Shown piece after piece: positions 46,070 to 54,899 of a stretch of DNA of 64,000 nt. The stretch is from Clostridia bacterium (GTDB lineage: Bacteria; Bacillota; Clostridia; Oscillospirales; CAG-382), in assembly GCA_017537345.1 (NCBI GenBank), contig JAFYKY010000005.1, forward strand, positions 186,001 through 250,000, written 5' to 3'. Made by a program: the position numbers and the translations under genes. The first letter of the stretch is position 1. The number at the start of each line of letters is the position of its first letter. The notes beneath the pieces are model-generated. The model saw only the letters and a program-made list of their open reading frames with translations, searched no databases and was not told where the DNA came from.

Positions 46070-47734
46070 ATGAACAGACAAGACGCCGAAAAAATTATAA
46101 CCGAATATCTTAAGCCAATATTCGGATTTGCGCTGAAGCGGTGCAAGAACGCCCAAGATGCGGAAGATCTTTCGCAGGATATCGTTTTAAAAGCATTTAA
46201 AGCGCTTATTGTAAAGGAAAATATCGAAAACACCGATAAATATATCTGGACTATTGCCCACAATGCGCTGAGCAATTACTACCGCGATACAGCTAAAAGC
46301 GTTATCGGAATATCGGTTGAGGAATTTTCTGAAACAATTGCAGATCCCGATTACAAGGAATTTACCGATGAAAACGAGGAATCGTTGATGCGCCTTCAAA
46401 GCGAGATAGCATATCTATCCAAGCTTCAAAGGAAGATCGTGATTGCGTATTATTTTGAAAATAAAAAGCAAGCAGATATTGCAAAAGCTCTGAATATTCC
46501 TCTCGGTACGGTTAAATGGCACTTGTTTGAAGCAAAAAAAGAGTTAAAAAAAGGTATGGATATTATGAGAAAATCGAGCGAACTAAAATTCAATCCAATA
46601 AAATTCACTTCATACGGAATCAACGGTTCTGTAGGCAAAAGATTTCCCGACGAATTCTTCCGTTCTGCGCTTACGCAAAATATTTGCTACTGTGTACGTA
46701 ATACGGCAAAGACCGTTAACGAGATCGCAGATGACCTTGGCGTTTCTCCCGTGTACGTGGAAACAGAAGTTGAATTCCTTGAAGAATACGGCTTCCTGCA
46801 AGCACAAAATAATAAGTTTATTGTAAACTTCATTATCAGCGAGCCTACTGCAGAATTACTTACCATACAGAATAATATGTACAAGAGCGCGGCAAAGCTG
46901 TTCGCCAACGATCTATTTGATGAGCTGACCACATCCGGCATTCTTGACGATCCCGACATTTGGTGCGGACAGACTGATATGCCCATCTCCTTAACAGAGT
47001 CTCCCAAAGCGGACAAAAACTTCGTTTTATGGTCGCTGATCCCCTACATTGCCGCTTTGTCGGGCGAAAAGCTGATGGATGAAAAAATTTCTTTTGAAGA
47101 TGTTGCAACGATCCGTCCGGATGGTGCACATAACATCTACCACGCATCTGTGGTGCCGGATGAAACAGTTTTTCCTGATGACTATGTTTATATGAAAAAC
47201 TGGTGCGGTCCCAGGTGGAACGGCTACGGGGAACACATCCTTTGGCAGATCGACAGCGAATGGTCCAGCCGAGAAGATGATTTCAGGCTTAAGTATTCTG
47301 AAGAATCCGCGCGAATTCTTTCACTCTATGAAAGAGAGTTTGAAGGCTGTCTTTCAAAGGACGAGTATACTTGGCTTTCAGAGCGCGGATACGTGAAAAC
47401 CAACGGAGATTATGATGGCTACTTCAAGTCAGCGTGGCAGATCGTTGTGCTGGCAAGCGAAGGTATTAAGGATAGACTCCTTAACATCGGTGAACGAATC
47501 AAAGAAAAGTACAAGACTGATTTTGACACGCTGAAGGCACCTTATGCGGCGGCTATATTAAAATCGGTTCCCGCACATCTGCGAAAAGCAAAAGAGTATG
47601 AGCTGCAGTTTGTGTTTCATTCCGACGGATGGTTTCTGCTTCACTGCATTACAGCGTTACTGAATAACGGCAAACTGAAACTGCCCACCGAAGAACAAAA
47701 GAAATCTCTTACCACGCTGATAATCAAAAACTAA
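46070..47734 (+). CDS. ECF sigma factor with C-terminal winged-helix and unknown domains
   Basis: The ATG is chosen for GAGG at 7-base spacing; a longer ORF start would lie inside the putative promoter. The 554 residues begin with a sigma factor. Region 2 (about 8-75) contains DAEDLSQDIVLKAFKAL, and region 4 (about 115-165) contains KQADIAKALNIPLGTVKWHL. A winged-helix-like segment follows (about 205-255, NEIADDLGVSPVYVETEVEF), then about 290 residues of unknown fold rich in Trp and acidic residues. No membrane helix is visible and no anti-sigma gene is adjacent. Control by the C-terminal extension is inferred. Confidence 0.85.
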   Translation: MNRQDAEKIITEYLKPIFGFALKRCKNAQDAEDLSQDIVLKAFKALIVKENIENTDKYIWTIAHNALSNYYRDTAKSVIGISVEEFSETIADPDYKEFTDENEESLMRLQSEIAYLSKLQRKIVIAYYFENKKQADIAKALNIPLGTVKWHLFEAKKELKKGMDIMRKSSELKFNPIKFTSYGINGSVGKRFPDEFFRSALTQNICYCVRNTAKTVNEIADDLGVSPVYVETEVEFLEEYGFLQAQNNKFIVNFIISEPTAELLTIQNNMYKSAAKLFANDLFDELTTSGILDDPDIWCGQTDMPISLTESPKADKNFVLWSLIPYIAALSGEKLMDEKISFEDVATIRPDGAHNIYHASVVPDETVFPDDYVYMKNWCGPRWNGYGEHILWQIDSEWSSREDDFRLKYSEESARILSLYEREFEGCLSKDEYTWLSERGYVKTNGDYDGYFKSAWQIVVLASEGIKDRLLNIGERIKEKYKTDFDTLKAPYAAAILKSVPAHLRKAKEYELQFVFHSDGWFLLHCITALLNNGKLKLPTEEQKKSLTTLIIKN

Positions 47735-47755
47735 ACTAAATTATCCAAAACAACA

Positions 47756-47794
47756 AATCACCCCAAGAGGCTTTGAATGCTTCTTGGGGTGATT
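47756..47794. terminator. Bidirectional terminator between convergent genes
   Basis: 13-bp stem AATCACCCCAAGA / TCTTGGGGTGATT around a 13-base loop, between the sigma/wHTH stop and the M18 stop. Confidence 0.75.
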
Positions 47795-47807
47795 AACTTA
47801 TTAAATC

Positions 47808-49178
47808 TTAAGATGCGTAGAAGGCTTTATCGGCTTTATACATCATATAGATATCGCCTTTGGAGGCAAGCTCGCCGGTGGAGTGCATGGAAAGGATGGG
47901 AACACCGCAATCCACTACGTCGATATTCAAAGCGGCAACCTCGGTAGCAACAGTGCCTGCTCCGCCCTGATCAACCTTGCCGTATTCGCCGCACTGCCAG
48001 ATAACGCCTGCTTTATCAAACATTAAAGCTATGCGGGAAACCACTTCTGCGGAAGCATCGGAACATCCGCCTTTACCGCGGGAGCCGGTGTATTTAACGA
48101 TAACGGGACCGTTATTGATATATGCAGAGTTCTTGGGGTCATACGCACCGCCGAAATTGGGGTCGTATGCGCCGCCAACATCGGAAGAGAGGCAGATGGA
48201 GTTTGCACAGCAAGCAATATAATCGCTGTTATCGTTTGCACAAAGATCCATAAGGAAGTGAGGAAGGAAATCGGAGCGCAAACCGGTTACGCCCTCGGAG
48301 CCTATTTCCTCTTTATCCGCAAAAGCGGCAATGCAGGTATGCTCGGGTATATCCAGATCAAAAAGTGCAGTATAGGCGGGATAAGCGCATATACGGTCAT
48401 CATGTCCGTAAGCCATTATCATGCTGCGGTCAAGACCAACTTCACGGGAGCGGGTTGCGGGAGTAGCAATAAGCTCTGCAGTAATAAGGTCACGCTCGGT
48501 AATACCGTATTTTTCGTTAAGTATATTCAAAAGATTAAGCTTTACGCCGTCTTCTTCGTCGTAAGGTGCGCTTGCGGCTACGAGATTAAGTCCCTCACCC
48601 GTAATGCCTTCCGCAAGTGTTTTTGCATACTGGTCCTTTGCAATATGGGGCATAAGGTCGGTTATGTAGAATACGGGTTCGCTTTCATCCTCGCCGATAC
48701 ATATCTTAACCTCGCTTCCGTCAGCACGGTAGATAACGCCGTGAAGAGAAAGAGGAATTGCCGTCCACTGATATTTCTTGATACCGCCGTAATAATGAGT
48801 TTTGAGTAAAGCAAGGTTCGCTTCCTCGTAAAGAGGCTTTTGCTTGAGATCGAGTCTGGGACAATCGGTATGGGCAATTATCATACGTACACCGGTCTCT
48901 GTCTTTTCTTTTCCGATAACCGCAAGATATATTCCTTTTTTGCGGTTAACATAATATACTCTGTCGCCGGGCTTGTAGCTTGCCTTGCGGTCATAAGCAA
49001 CAAAACCGTTCTTTTCTGCCTGCATAACAGCGTAATCAACCGCTTCACGTTCTGTTTTTGCACTATCGATAAATTCGCGGTAGCCTTTGCAGTACTCATC
49101 TGCGTTTTGCTTTACGTCTTCGTTAAGAAAAACATTTAAGGGCTTGTATAAGAGTTTTTTAGAGAGTTCCTTATCCAT
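47808..49178 (-). CDS. M18 family aminopeptidase (bacterial APE1-like subgroup)
   Basis: A 456-residue zinc aminopeptidase. The metal-site motifs IIAHTDCPRLDLK near the N-terminus, AFADKEEIGSEG in the middle and LSMHSTGELASKGD at the C-terminus are present. The DVGGAYDPNFGGAYDPKN block contains a short internal repeat that fits the family pattern. It removes acidic or neutral N-terminal residues in the cytosol (family knowledge). It overlaps the lytic transglycosylase gene by 8 bases and is last in a five-gene operon that begins with a second, divergent M18 enzyme. Confidence 0.92.
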   Translation of the reverse strand: MDKELSKKLLYKPLNVFLNEDVKQNADEYCKGYREFIDSAKTEREAVDYAVMQAEKNGFVAYDRKASYKPGDRVYYVNRKKGIYLAVIGKEKTETGVRMIIAHTDCPRLDLKQKPLYEEANLALLKTHYYGGIKKYQWTAIPLSLHGVIYRADGSEVKICIGEDESEPVFYITDLMPHIAKDQYAKTLAEGITGEGLNLVAASAPYDEEDGVKLNLLNILNEKYGITERDLITAELIATPATRSREVGLDRSMIMAYGHDDRICAYPAYTALFDLDIPEHTCIAAFADKEEIGSEGVTGLRSDFLPHFLMDLCANDNSDYIACCANSICLSSDVGGAYDPNFGGAYDPKNSAYINNGPVIVKYTGSRGKGGCSDASAEVVSRIALMFDKAGVIWQCGEYGKVDQGGAGTVATEVAALNIDVVDCGVPILSMHSTGELASKGDIYMMYKADKAFYAS

Positions 49179-49725
49179 TTTTACTTTCCTCCGTATAGTA
49201 TAATTGAATATAATAGCCGCGTGCCGTTTTTATACGGTTTACGAACTGTTTTGTTTCCCCATAAGGTATTTCCTTGAGCGTTACTCCATCGTTGCTGTAT
49301 CGCTCGTCCGCGAGCCAACCGCCCACCGTTCCCTGCCCTGCGTTGTATGCGGCAAATACGGTTTCCCAATTCGAAAAGATTCCGTACAGATATTTAAGCA
49401 TACAAGCACCGGTTCGGATATTTGATTCGGGGTCGAATATATTTTCCGCAATACATTCTTCCTTCATTTTATAGGTTATAAGCCATTCATAGGTTACGGG
49501 CATTAACTGCATCAAACCGCAAGCCCCTACCGGCGAAACCGCTTCCGGACGAAAGTCGCTTTCGCATTTTATTACCGCATATATAATGTCCTCCGGTACG
49601 CCGAATTCTATCGAGGCGGCGGTTACGAAGCTTTCGTAGACTCTGGGGTAGGTTTCCTCAAGAGAAGGACCGCAGGAGGTTAAAAGAAGAACGGCAACAC
49701 ATAATACTATAAATAATTTACGCAT
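49171..49725 (-). CDS. Lytic transglycosylase lipoprotein (Slt family)
   Basis: A lipoprotein (lipobox LTSC, Cys near residue 18) of 184 residues with a transglycosylase SLT domain. The catalytic Glu lies in AVIKCESDFRPEA, followed by GACGLMQLMPVTYEW and the substrate-binding FAAYNAGQGTVGGW. It cleaves peptidoglycan glycan strands outside the membrane. It begins 1 base after coaE stops, an association of coaE and slt-like genes often seen in Clostridia. Confidence 0.94.
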   Translation of the reverse strand: MRKLFIVLCVAVLLLTSCGPSLEETYPRVYESFVTAASIEFGVPEDIIYAVIKCESDFRPEAVSPVGACGLMQLMPVTYEWLITYKMKEECIAENIFDPESNIRTGACMLKYLYGIFSNWETVFAAYNAGQGTVGGWLADERYSNDGVTLKEIPYGETKQFVNRIKTARGYYIQLYYTEESKNG

Positions 49726-49726
49726 A

Positions 49727-50299
49727 CTACGCCCCCACGCATTGAAGGAACAAAGCTATCTTCCGGTAAAGCTCCTCTGCAGTGCCGTTATTTTCTATAA
49801 CGTAATCGCAGTTTGCTTTTAGAAAATCATCGTCGTGCTGGCGGCTTAACCGTTCACGGAAATCTGCTTCTGTAAATCTGCCGTTCATACGCTCAAGCAA
49901 TATTTCAAAAGGCGCGGTAAGAGCAAGGGTCACGTCGCACTCTTTGTCAAAACCGCTTTCAAACAGCAGAGGCGCCGCCACGACACAGTTTTTGCCCTTT
50001 TGCTTTATCCAATTGCGTACATAAGACAGTATATGATAATGGGTAATCTCGTTGAGTTTTTTGGTATTTTCGTGGGAAGAAAAGCACTTTTTTGCAAGAG
50101 CGGGTCTGTTGAGTGTGCCGTCTTCAAACAGAATATCGGCGCCAAAAACAGAAACCAATTCTTTTAAACACTTTTCACCGGGAAGGCAGACAAGACGGGA
50201 AACGTCATCGCAATCGATCACGTTCAACCCAAGGGAAGCGAAGCACTTAAGAGCTTCGGATTTTCCCGTTCCCATTCGTCCGCAAAGACCTATTACCAT
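49727..50299 (-). CDS. coaE: Dephospho-CoA kinase
   Basis: Last step of coenzyme A synthesis. The product is 190 residues starting MVIGLCGRMGTGKSEALKCF with the P-loop at residues 8-15. CDDVSRLV, VAAPLLFESGF and SRQHDDDF match family motifs. The frame stays open 76 codons further upstream, but that part lies over tsaC in another frame. The ATG with GAGGTGATAGGGGA in front is chosen. It overlaps tsaC by 7 bases. Confidence 0.95.
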   Translation of the reverse strand: MVIGLCGRMGTGKSEALKCFASLGLNVIDCDDVSRLVCLPGEKCLKELVSVFGADILFEDGTLNRPALAKKCFSSHENTKKLNEITHYHILSYVRNWIKQKGKNCVVAAPLLFESGFDKECDVTLALTAPFEILLERMNGRFTEADFRERLSRQHDDDFLKANCDYVIENNGTAEELYRKIALFLQCVGA

Positions 50300-50931
50300 T
50301 CCCCTATCACCTCTTTGATCATAGTTTCGGTTACGGCGCCCTGACGTAAAATAACGGGTTTGCTTTCTGTAAGAGAAATGATCGTAGACGGAACGCCAAC
50401 GGAAGTTAATCCCGAATCTATGATCGCGTCCACTCTGTCGCCCAGAGAGCGCATTACCGATTCGGCTTCCGCAGGGCTTGCCTCGCCCGAAATATTTGCG
50501 CTGGTTGCCGCAATGGGAAAACCGCATTTTTTTGCAAGAGCCAAAAATACGTTGTTTGAGGGAAATCGCAATCCCACGGTATCCATACCCGAGGTCACGT
50601 TATCGCCGATACACGGCTTCTTTTTAACAATGACCGTAAGCGGGCCGGGTGTAAATGCCTTTATAAGCGCTTTTGCGGTATCGTCAAGATAACCGATCTC
50701 GCCCGCCTGCTCCACAGAATACAGATGGCACAAAAGCGCCTTTTCTTTGGGACGGCATTTTGCGGTATACAGACGATCTATTGCCTTTTTATCAAAAACG
50801 TTTGCGCCTACGCCGTACACGGTTTCCGTGGGAAACACGGCTATTCCTCCGGCGGTAAGAATATCTGCGCATATATCAATACTTTCGGTATTCGGGTCTG
50901 TTTCCGAAACGAAGAAATACTTTGCTTTCAT
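50293..50931 (-). CDS. tsaC: Threonylcarbamoyl-AMP synthase (Sua5/YciO/YrdC/YwlC family)
   Basis: Makes the threonylcarbamoyl-AMP needed for t6A37 tRNA modification. The 212 residues are the YrdC domain plus a short tail. Motifs GIAVFPTETVYGVGANVF, TPGPLTVIVKKK, GLRFPSN and PIAATSANISGEASP are present. It lacks the full C-terminal Sua5 domain. It starts 3 bases after the M18 gene and overlaps coaE. Confidence 0.94.
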   Translation of the reverse strand: MKAKYFFVSETDPNTESIDICADILTAGGIAVFPTETVYGVGANVFDKKAIDRLYTAKCRPKEKALLCHLYSVEQAGEIGYLDDTAKALIKAFTPGPLTVIVKKKPCIGDNVTSGMDTVGLRFPSNNVFLALAKKCGFPIAATSANISGEASPAEAESVMRSLGDRVDAIIDSGLTSVGVPSTIISLTESKPVILRQGAVTETMIKEVIGEW

Positions 50932-50934
50932 AAG

Positions 50935-52242
50935 TTACTTAACAACGTACTCCCCGTCCCCAAGACGGCGGATACGGGCAGAATAAAATGCTGTAAGAGC
51001 GTTTATCATATGAGTAATATCTTCGCTTCCCGCAGTTTCGTAAGAAGAATGCATTGCAAGCTGGGCTATACCGATATCCACGGTATTTACGGAAACGTGA
51101 GTTGCGGAAATATTGCCAAGGGTAGAGCCGCCCGCCATATCCGCGCGGTTGGTATAGCGCTGTACGGGAACGCCGGCTTCGTTGCAGATGCGGGTAAAGA
51201 TCGCATCGGAAACGGAATCTGTTGTATATTTCTGGTTGGCATTATATTTTATAACCACACCGCCGTTAATATACACCTTTGAAGTGGGATCTGAGTATTC
51301 GGGATGGTTGGGATGTACTGCGTGAGCATTGTCTGCCGAAACCAAAAAGCTGTTTGCCAAAGCGGCAAGCTTTTTACCGCCTGAAAATCCAAAGGATTCG
51401 CATATACGGGAGATCACGTCATCAAGGAAGGTGGAATCCGCGCCCTGCTTGGTGGTGCTTCCAACCTCTTCGTTATCCAGAACGGCAAGTACGGGAACGG
51501 TGTCCGTTTCGTTTGCCGCAAGAAATCCCTGCAAGGAAGCGTATACGCACTCAAGATCGTCAAGTCTGGGGCAAGAAATGAATTCTCCGTTTGCGCCCCA
51601 CTGAACACCGTTGTCGTTGTTGATAAGAAACAGATCGGTGCTGATGATATCTTCGGCTGATATCTGCAATTCCTCCGCTATGCGTTTACGCAAAGTACAG
51701 CAATCTCCGCTGCCCCACAAAGGAACCATATCCACGTTTGCTTTATATTCAAAGCCGGTATTCGCGGCGCGGTTCATATGTATCGCAACGTTGGGAATGA
51801 GCACCATAGGCTCTTCGGAAGAATACAGAACGGAGCGTATACGGTCATCCTCTTTAACCATTATTTTTCCCGCAACGCACAGGGGTCTGTCAAGCCAGGT
51901 AGCGCACAGCATACCGCCGTAACGCTCGGTATTAAGACGCACGTAGGGCTTTGAATTCATTTCTGCCTGCTCTTTGATCTTGAACGAAGGAGAATCGCTG
52001 TGGCTGGCGGTCATCATAAATCCGTTAAAGCCTTCCGCGGGAATTCTGAAAGCAATTATCGAAGATAAATTACGGGTAACGAAATACTCTCTGCCCGGTT
52101 CAAGCTTCCATTCGGACGATTCCCACAGTTCGGTGTATCCGTTTTCCGTAAGTATATTTTTAACCTCGTCCACAGCGTGAAAAGGTCCCGTGCTCTTTTT
52201 TATAAACTTAAAAAGTGAAGAAATGGTATATTTATCTGCCAT
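50935..52242 (-). CDS. M18 family aminopeptidase 2 (ApeB-like)
   Basis: A 435-residue zinc aminopeptidase of the classical ApeB/aspartyl-aminopeptidase subgroup. The N-terminal FIKKSTGPFHAVDEV, metal-site MTASHSDSPSFKIKE and LDNEEVGSTTKQGA, and C-terminal IAQLAMHSSYETAG are characteristic. It shares the family but few local motifs with the M18 protein 1.8 kb downstream, so the pair is not a recent tandem duplication. First gene of the M18-tsaC-coaE-slt-M18 operon. Confidence 0.94.
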   Translation of the reverse strand: MADKYTISSLFKFIKKSTGPFHAVDEVKNILTENGYTELWESSEWKLEPGREYFVTRNLSSIIAFRIPAEGFNGFMMTASHSDSPSFKIKEQAEMNSKPYVRLNTERYGGMLCATWLDRPLCVAGKIMVKEDDRIRSVLYSSEEPMVLIPNVAIHMNRAANTGFEYKANVDMVPLWGSGDCCTLRKRIAEELQISAEDIISTDLFLINNDNGVQWGANGEFISCPRLDDLECVYASLQGFLAANETDTVPVLAVLDNEEVGSTTKQGADSTFLDDVISRICESFGFSGGKKLAALANSFLVSADNAHAVHPNHPEYSDPTSKVYINGGVVIKYNANQKYTTDSVSDAIFTRICNEAGVPVQRYTNRADMAGGSTLGNISATHVSVNTVDIGIAQLAMHSSYETAGSEDITHMINALTAFYSARIRRLGDGEYVVK

Positions 52243-52260
52243 AAAATACTCCGCCTACAA

Positions 52261-52288
52261 CAAAGTGCGTGCCGAAGCGCGCACTTTG
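52261..52288 (-). terminator. Terminator after the orphan solute-binding lipoprotein
   Basis: 9-bp stem CAAAGTGCG / CGCACTTTG with a 10-base loop, just after the lipoprotein stop on the minus strand. The T-run is short (TTTGTTGT), so some read-through into the M18 operon is possible. Confidence 0.55.
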
Positions 52289-52304
52289 TGTAATGTAATG
52301 TTTA

Positions 52305-53768
52305 TTATTTCAAATCTTCTACGAATTTATCGATAGCGCTCTGGGTCGTACCGGAAATGGTTTCGAACGCAGAGGAGAAGGTGTTGGAACCGCTGAACGC
52401 AACAGTGTTCATAAAGGTGGTAAGTGCGTTTGCATCCCACATGCTTGAAGCACCCCAGTTATAAACTGCGGCAAGGTCAAACACACGGTTGTTGAAGATG
52501 ATATCAAGCATTGCAACGCCGTCGTCATCCTGAAGCTTTCTGTACTTAAGCATAGTATCATAGTAGCTGGTCTTAACGGTATCGGTAGAAGCCTGACACA
52601 TAGCGTCAAGAATTACAGCGCTCATTTCCGCATCCTTTGCGGAAATGGGGATTATTGCGCTGGAAGCGTAAATAACGGAAACGTAGGAATAGTAATCTTC
52701 CTGATCTTCATCAAACTTGGGAGTGGGAATGATACCGAAGTTACATTCGTAGTTACCAAGCTCCTGAATATCAACTACTGCCATAGAACGGAAAAGCGCC
52801 TTCTTGTTTGCAATAGCTTCGCTTGCCTTGGTATATACGTCATCATAAGTACCAACGTAATCTTCAATAAGGGCAACCTTGTCGCTGTTGCAAATATCGA
52901 AGATCTTGTTGAATACGGTTACCGCTCTTTCGCCGTTTACGGAAATTATGGGCAGGTCATCGGTATTTTTGCTGGTAAGAGTTTCGCCTGCGCCGAAGTA
53001 AAGAGAAGTAGCGTAGTTGTTGTTGATAAGGAAGCCCCAGGTATCGTCAAGATCGGTCTTGCCGTCGCCGTCCTCATAGGAAACGACCTTTGCCATGGAA
53101 AGGAGCTTATCCATTGTCCATTCGCCGTCGTAAACAAGATCGTAGGGGTTATCAAGGTTGTTATCTGCAACAACGTCCTTGTTGAAAACTATACAGTGAG
53201 TACAATCGTAAGCAAGAAGGTTCATATCGCCTACAACGAAAAAGCTCTTACCGCCTACGGAAAGGCTTTCAACAGCGGTAGTATCCCAATAATCCTTATC
53301 GAGATGGAGATTTTCAAACTCTGCAAGGTCGTGCAAAGCGCCGCCTGCAGCAAGAGTGCCTGCGTTGGGCAGATATGCCATTACAGCATCATAAGTCTTT
53401 GTACCGGTTGCAATTTCGGTCTGTACGTTGGTAACCATTTCGGTAGAGTTCGCTGTACGGATCTCTTTGATCTCTACGCCGAAATGCTGTTCAACACGGG
53501 CGTTACGCTCAAGAACCGCTTCAGCGATAATAAGGGGACCGCCTTCATAGGGAACTACCTCGATAGACTTATATCTGTCAAGATAATCACCTTCTACGTA
53601 AACAGTAAAAGTGGTATTATATTTTTTTGCGGGAAGATTGGAAAAGAGTTCTTCGGTGTCTTCCAAAGACGTATCCGATTTGGAATTTTCGGACGAAGTA
53701 TCGTTACAAGATACCAAAAGAACGCACAAAGTAAGAAGCGCCAAAAGCAAAGCTGTGATTTTGCGCAT
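52305..53768 (-). CDS. Extracellular solute-binding lipoprotein, orphan
   Basis: A lipoprotein (lipobox LVSC, Cys near residue 21) with a short Ser/Asp-rich linker and a family 1-type solute-binding domain, 487 residues in all. Segments such as YDAVMAYLPNAGTLAAGGAL, VVGDMNLLAYDCTHCIVFNK and TWGFLINNNYATSLYFGAG fit. No permease or ATPase gene lies nearby, so it may feed a distant importer. The ATG has AGGAGG at 8 bases and a strong promoter. Confidence 0.86.
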   Translation of the reverse strand: MRKITALLLALLTLCVLLVSCNDTSSENSKSDTSLEDTEELFSNLPAKKYNTTFTVYVEGDYLDRYKSIEVVPYEGGPLIIAEAVLERNARVEQHFGVEIKEIRTANSTEMVTNVQTEIATGTKTYDAVMAYLPNAGTLAAGGALHDLAEFENLHLDKDYWDTTAVESLSVGGKSFFVVGDMNLLAYDCTHCIVFNKDVVADNNLDNPYDLVYDGEWTMDKLLSMAKVVSYEDGDGKTDLDDTWGFLINNNYATSLYFGAGETLTSKNTDDLPIISVNGERAVTVFNKIFDICNSDKVALIEDYVGTYDDVYTKASEAIANKKALFRSMAVVDIQELGNYECNFGIIPTPKFDEDQEDYYSYVSVIYASSAIIPISAKDAEMSAVILDAMCQASTDTVKTSYYDTMLKYRKLQDDDGVAMLDIIFNNRVFDLAAVYNWGASSMWDANALTTFMNTVAFSGSNTFSSAFETISGTTQSAIDKFVEDLK

Positions 53769-53801
53769 AGGATTTTCCTCCTAATAATTATTATTGAAAC
53801 A

Positions 53802-53830
53802 AGTATACCACTTTCTTCCGATTTAGTCAA
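53802..53830 (-). promoter_or_regulatory. Promoter of the orphan solute-binding lipoprotein
   Basis: TTGACT (53825-53830) and TATACT (53802-53807) on the minus strand, 17-base spacer, 34 bases before the ATG. Confidence 0.68.
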
Positions 53831-53849
53831 TGACATTATTAAAAAACTA

Positions 53850-53878
53850 TGTACAAAACGCAAAAACTGTGGTATTAT
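53850..53878 (+). promoter_or_regulatory. Probable promoter of phoH operon
   Basis: TGTACA (53850-53855) and TATTAT (53873-53878) with a 17-base spacer, 20 bases before the phoH ATG. The -35 is a weak match. Confidence 0.48.
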
Positions 53879-53897
53879 ATATCTTGAGGTGATATAT

Positions 53898-54899
53898 ATG
53901 TTTGAAAAGATCTTAAGTGATTTGAGCATTGATTTTGTGCTTAAGCTGTTCGGAACTTTAGACAGCAACACGGAAAAAATCGAAAACGAGTTCGGTGTGA
54001 CCGTTTCCAGCCGTGAAGGCGGTGTAAGAGTATCGGGCAACAGCGCCGCGGACGTTAACCAGGCATGCGAATGTATAACCCAATTAAGCAAGGTCAGTGC
54101 CGTTTCGGATACGATCGACGAAAACACGATCAACTATATCATTTCTATGGTGAGAGAGGACAGACAGTCCGAGCTTTCCGCCATATATTCCGATTGCATT
54201 TGTCTTACCAACAAGGGCAAGCCCATTAAGGCAAAAACGGTGGGACAGCAAAAATACGTTGACAGTATAAAGAAAAATACCATTGTGTTCGGTATCGGAC
54301 CCGCAGGCACCGGTAAAACGTTTCTTGCGGTTGCCATGGCGGTCACCGCCTTGAAGCAAAAGCAGATATCCCGCATAATACTCACCCGCCCTGCCGTTGA
54401 AGCAGGTGAAAAGCTGGGATTTCTGCCCGGAGATCTGCAAAGCAAGATCGACCCATACCTGCGTCCTTTGTACGATGCGTTGGGAGAGATGCTGGGCGGC
54501 GAAAGCTTTAACAAGCATCTGGAGAAAAACGTTATCGAGATCGCGCCCCTCGCTTATATGAGAGGACGCACCCTTGACGATGCGTTTATTATCCTTGACG
54601 AAGCGCAAAACACCACTCCCGAGCAAATGAAGATGTTTTTGACCAGACTCGGCAACAATTCAAAAGCAATCATCACCGGTGACGTTACCCAGATAGACCT
54701 TCCCTTTATAAAAGCGAGCGGTCTTGTGGAAGCTGTTGAAATACTCGACGATATCGAAGGAATTGATATTTTCAAGTTTACTCATAAAGACGTGGTGCGT
54801 CATCCTCTGGTGCAAAAGATAATACTGGCATACGAAAAAAACAGAAAAGAACCCGTTAAGGGAGAAACAAAAACGTTTAGGAGAAAGCCCAATGCTTAA
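53898..54899 (+). CDS. phoH: PhoH family ATPase
   Basis: A 333-residue PhoH-like protein. An N-terminal KH-like region (about 1-70) is followed by the PhoH ATPase core with Walker A GPAGTGKT near residue 135, LTRPAVEAGEKLGFLPGDL and FIILDEAQNTTPEQMK. The longest ORF would run about 700 bases upstream over the opposite-strand lipoprotein. The ATG behind TTGAGGTGAT is the real start. PhoH next to ybeY points to RNA metabolism or ribosome maturation. It overlaps ybeY by 8 bases. Confidence 0.95.
   Translation: MFEKILSDLSIDFVLKLFGTLDSNTEKIENEFGVTVSSREGGVRVSGNSAADVNQACECITQLSKVSAVSDTIDENTINYIISMVREDRQSELSAIYSDCICLTNKGKPIKAKTVGQQKYVDSIKKNTIVFGIGPAGTGKTFLAVAMAVTALKQKQISRIILTRPAVEAGEKLGFLPGDLQSKIDPYLRPLYDALGEMLGGESFNKHLEKNVIEIAPLAYMRGRTLDDAFIILDEAQNTTPEQMKMFLTRLGNNSKAIITGDVTQIDLPFIKASGLVEAVEILDDIEGIDIFKFTHKDVVRHPLVQKIILAYEKNRKEPVKGETKTFRRKPNA

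Noticed and set aside
48110-48190. Near-repeat coding GGAYDP twice in the M18 gene
   Set aside because: The short in-frame repeat lies in the family's DP...N region and the protein keeps all downstream motifs, so it is not a sign of damage.
50300-50527. N-terminal extension of coaE by 76 codons
   Set aside because: It lies over tsaC in another frame and is Arg/Gly-rich nonsense. coaE starts normally at MVIGLCGRMGTGKS with a ribosome site.
53196-53897. Upstream extension of phoH by 234 codons
   Set aside because: It runs opposite the solute-binding lipoprotein and through both promoters. The phoH ATG with TTGAGGTGAT is better.
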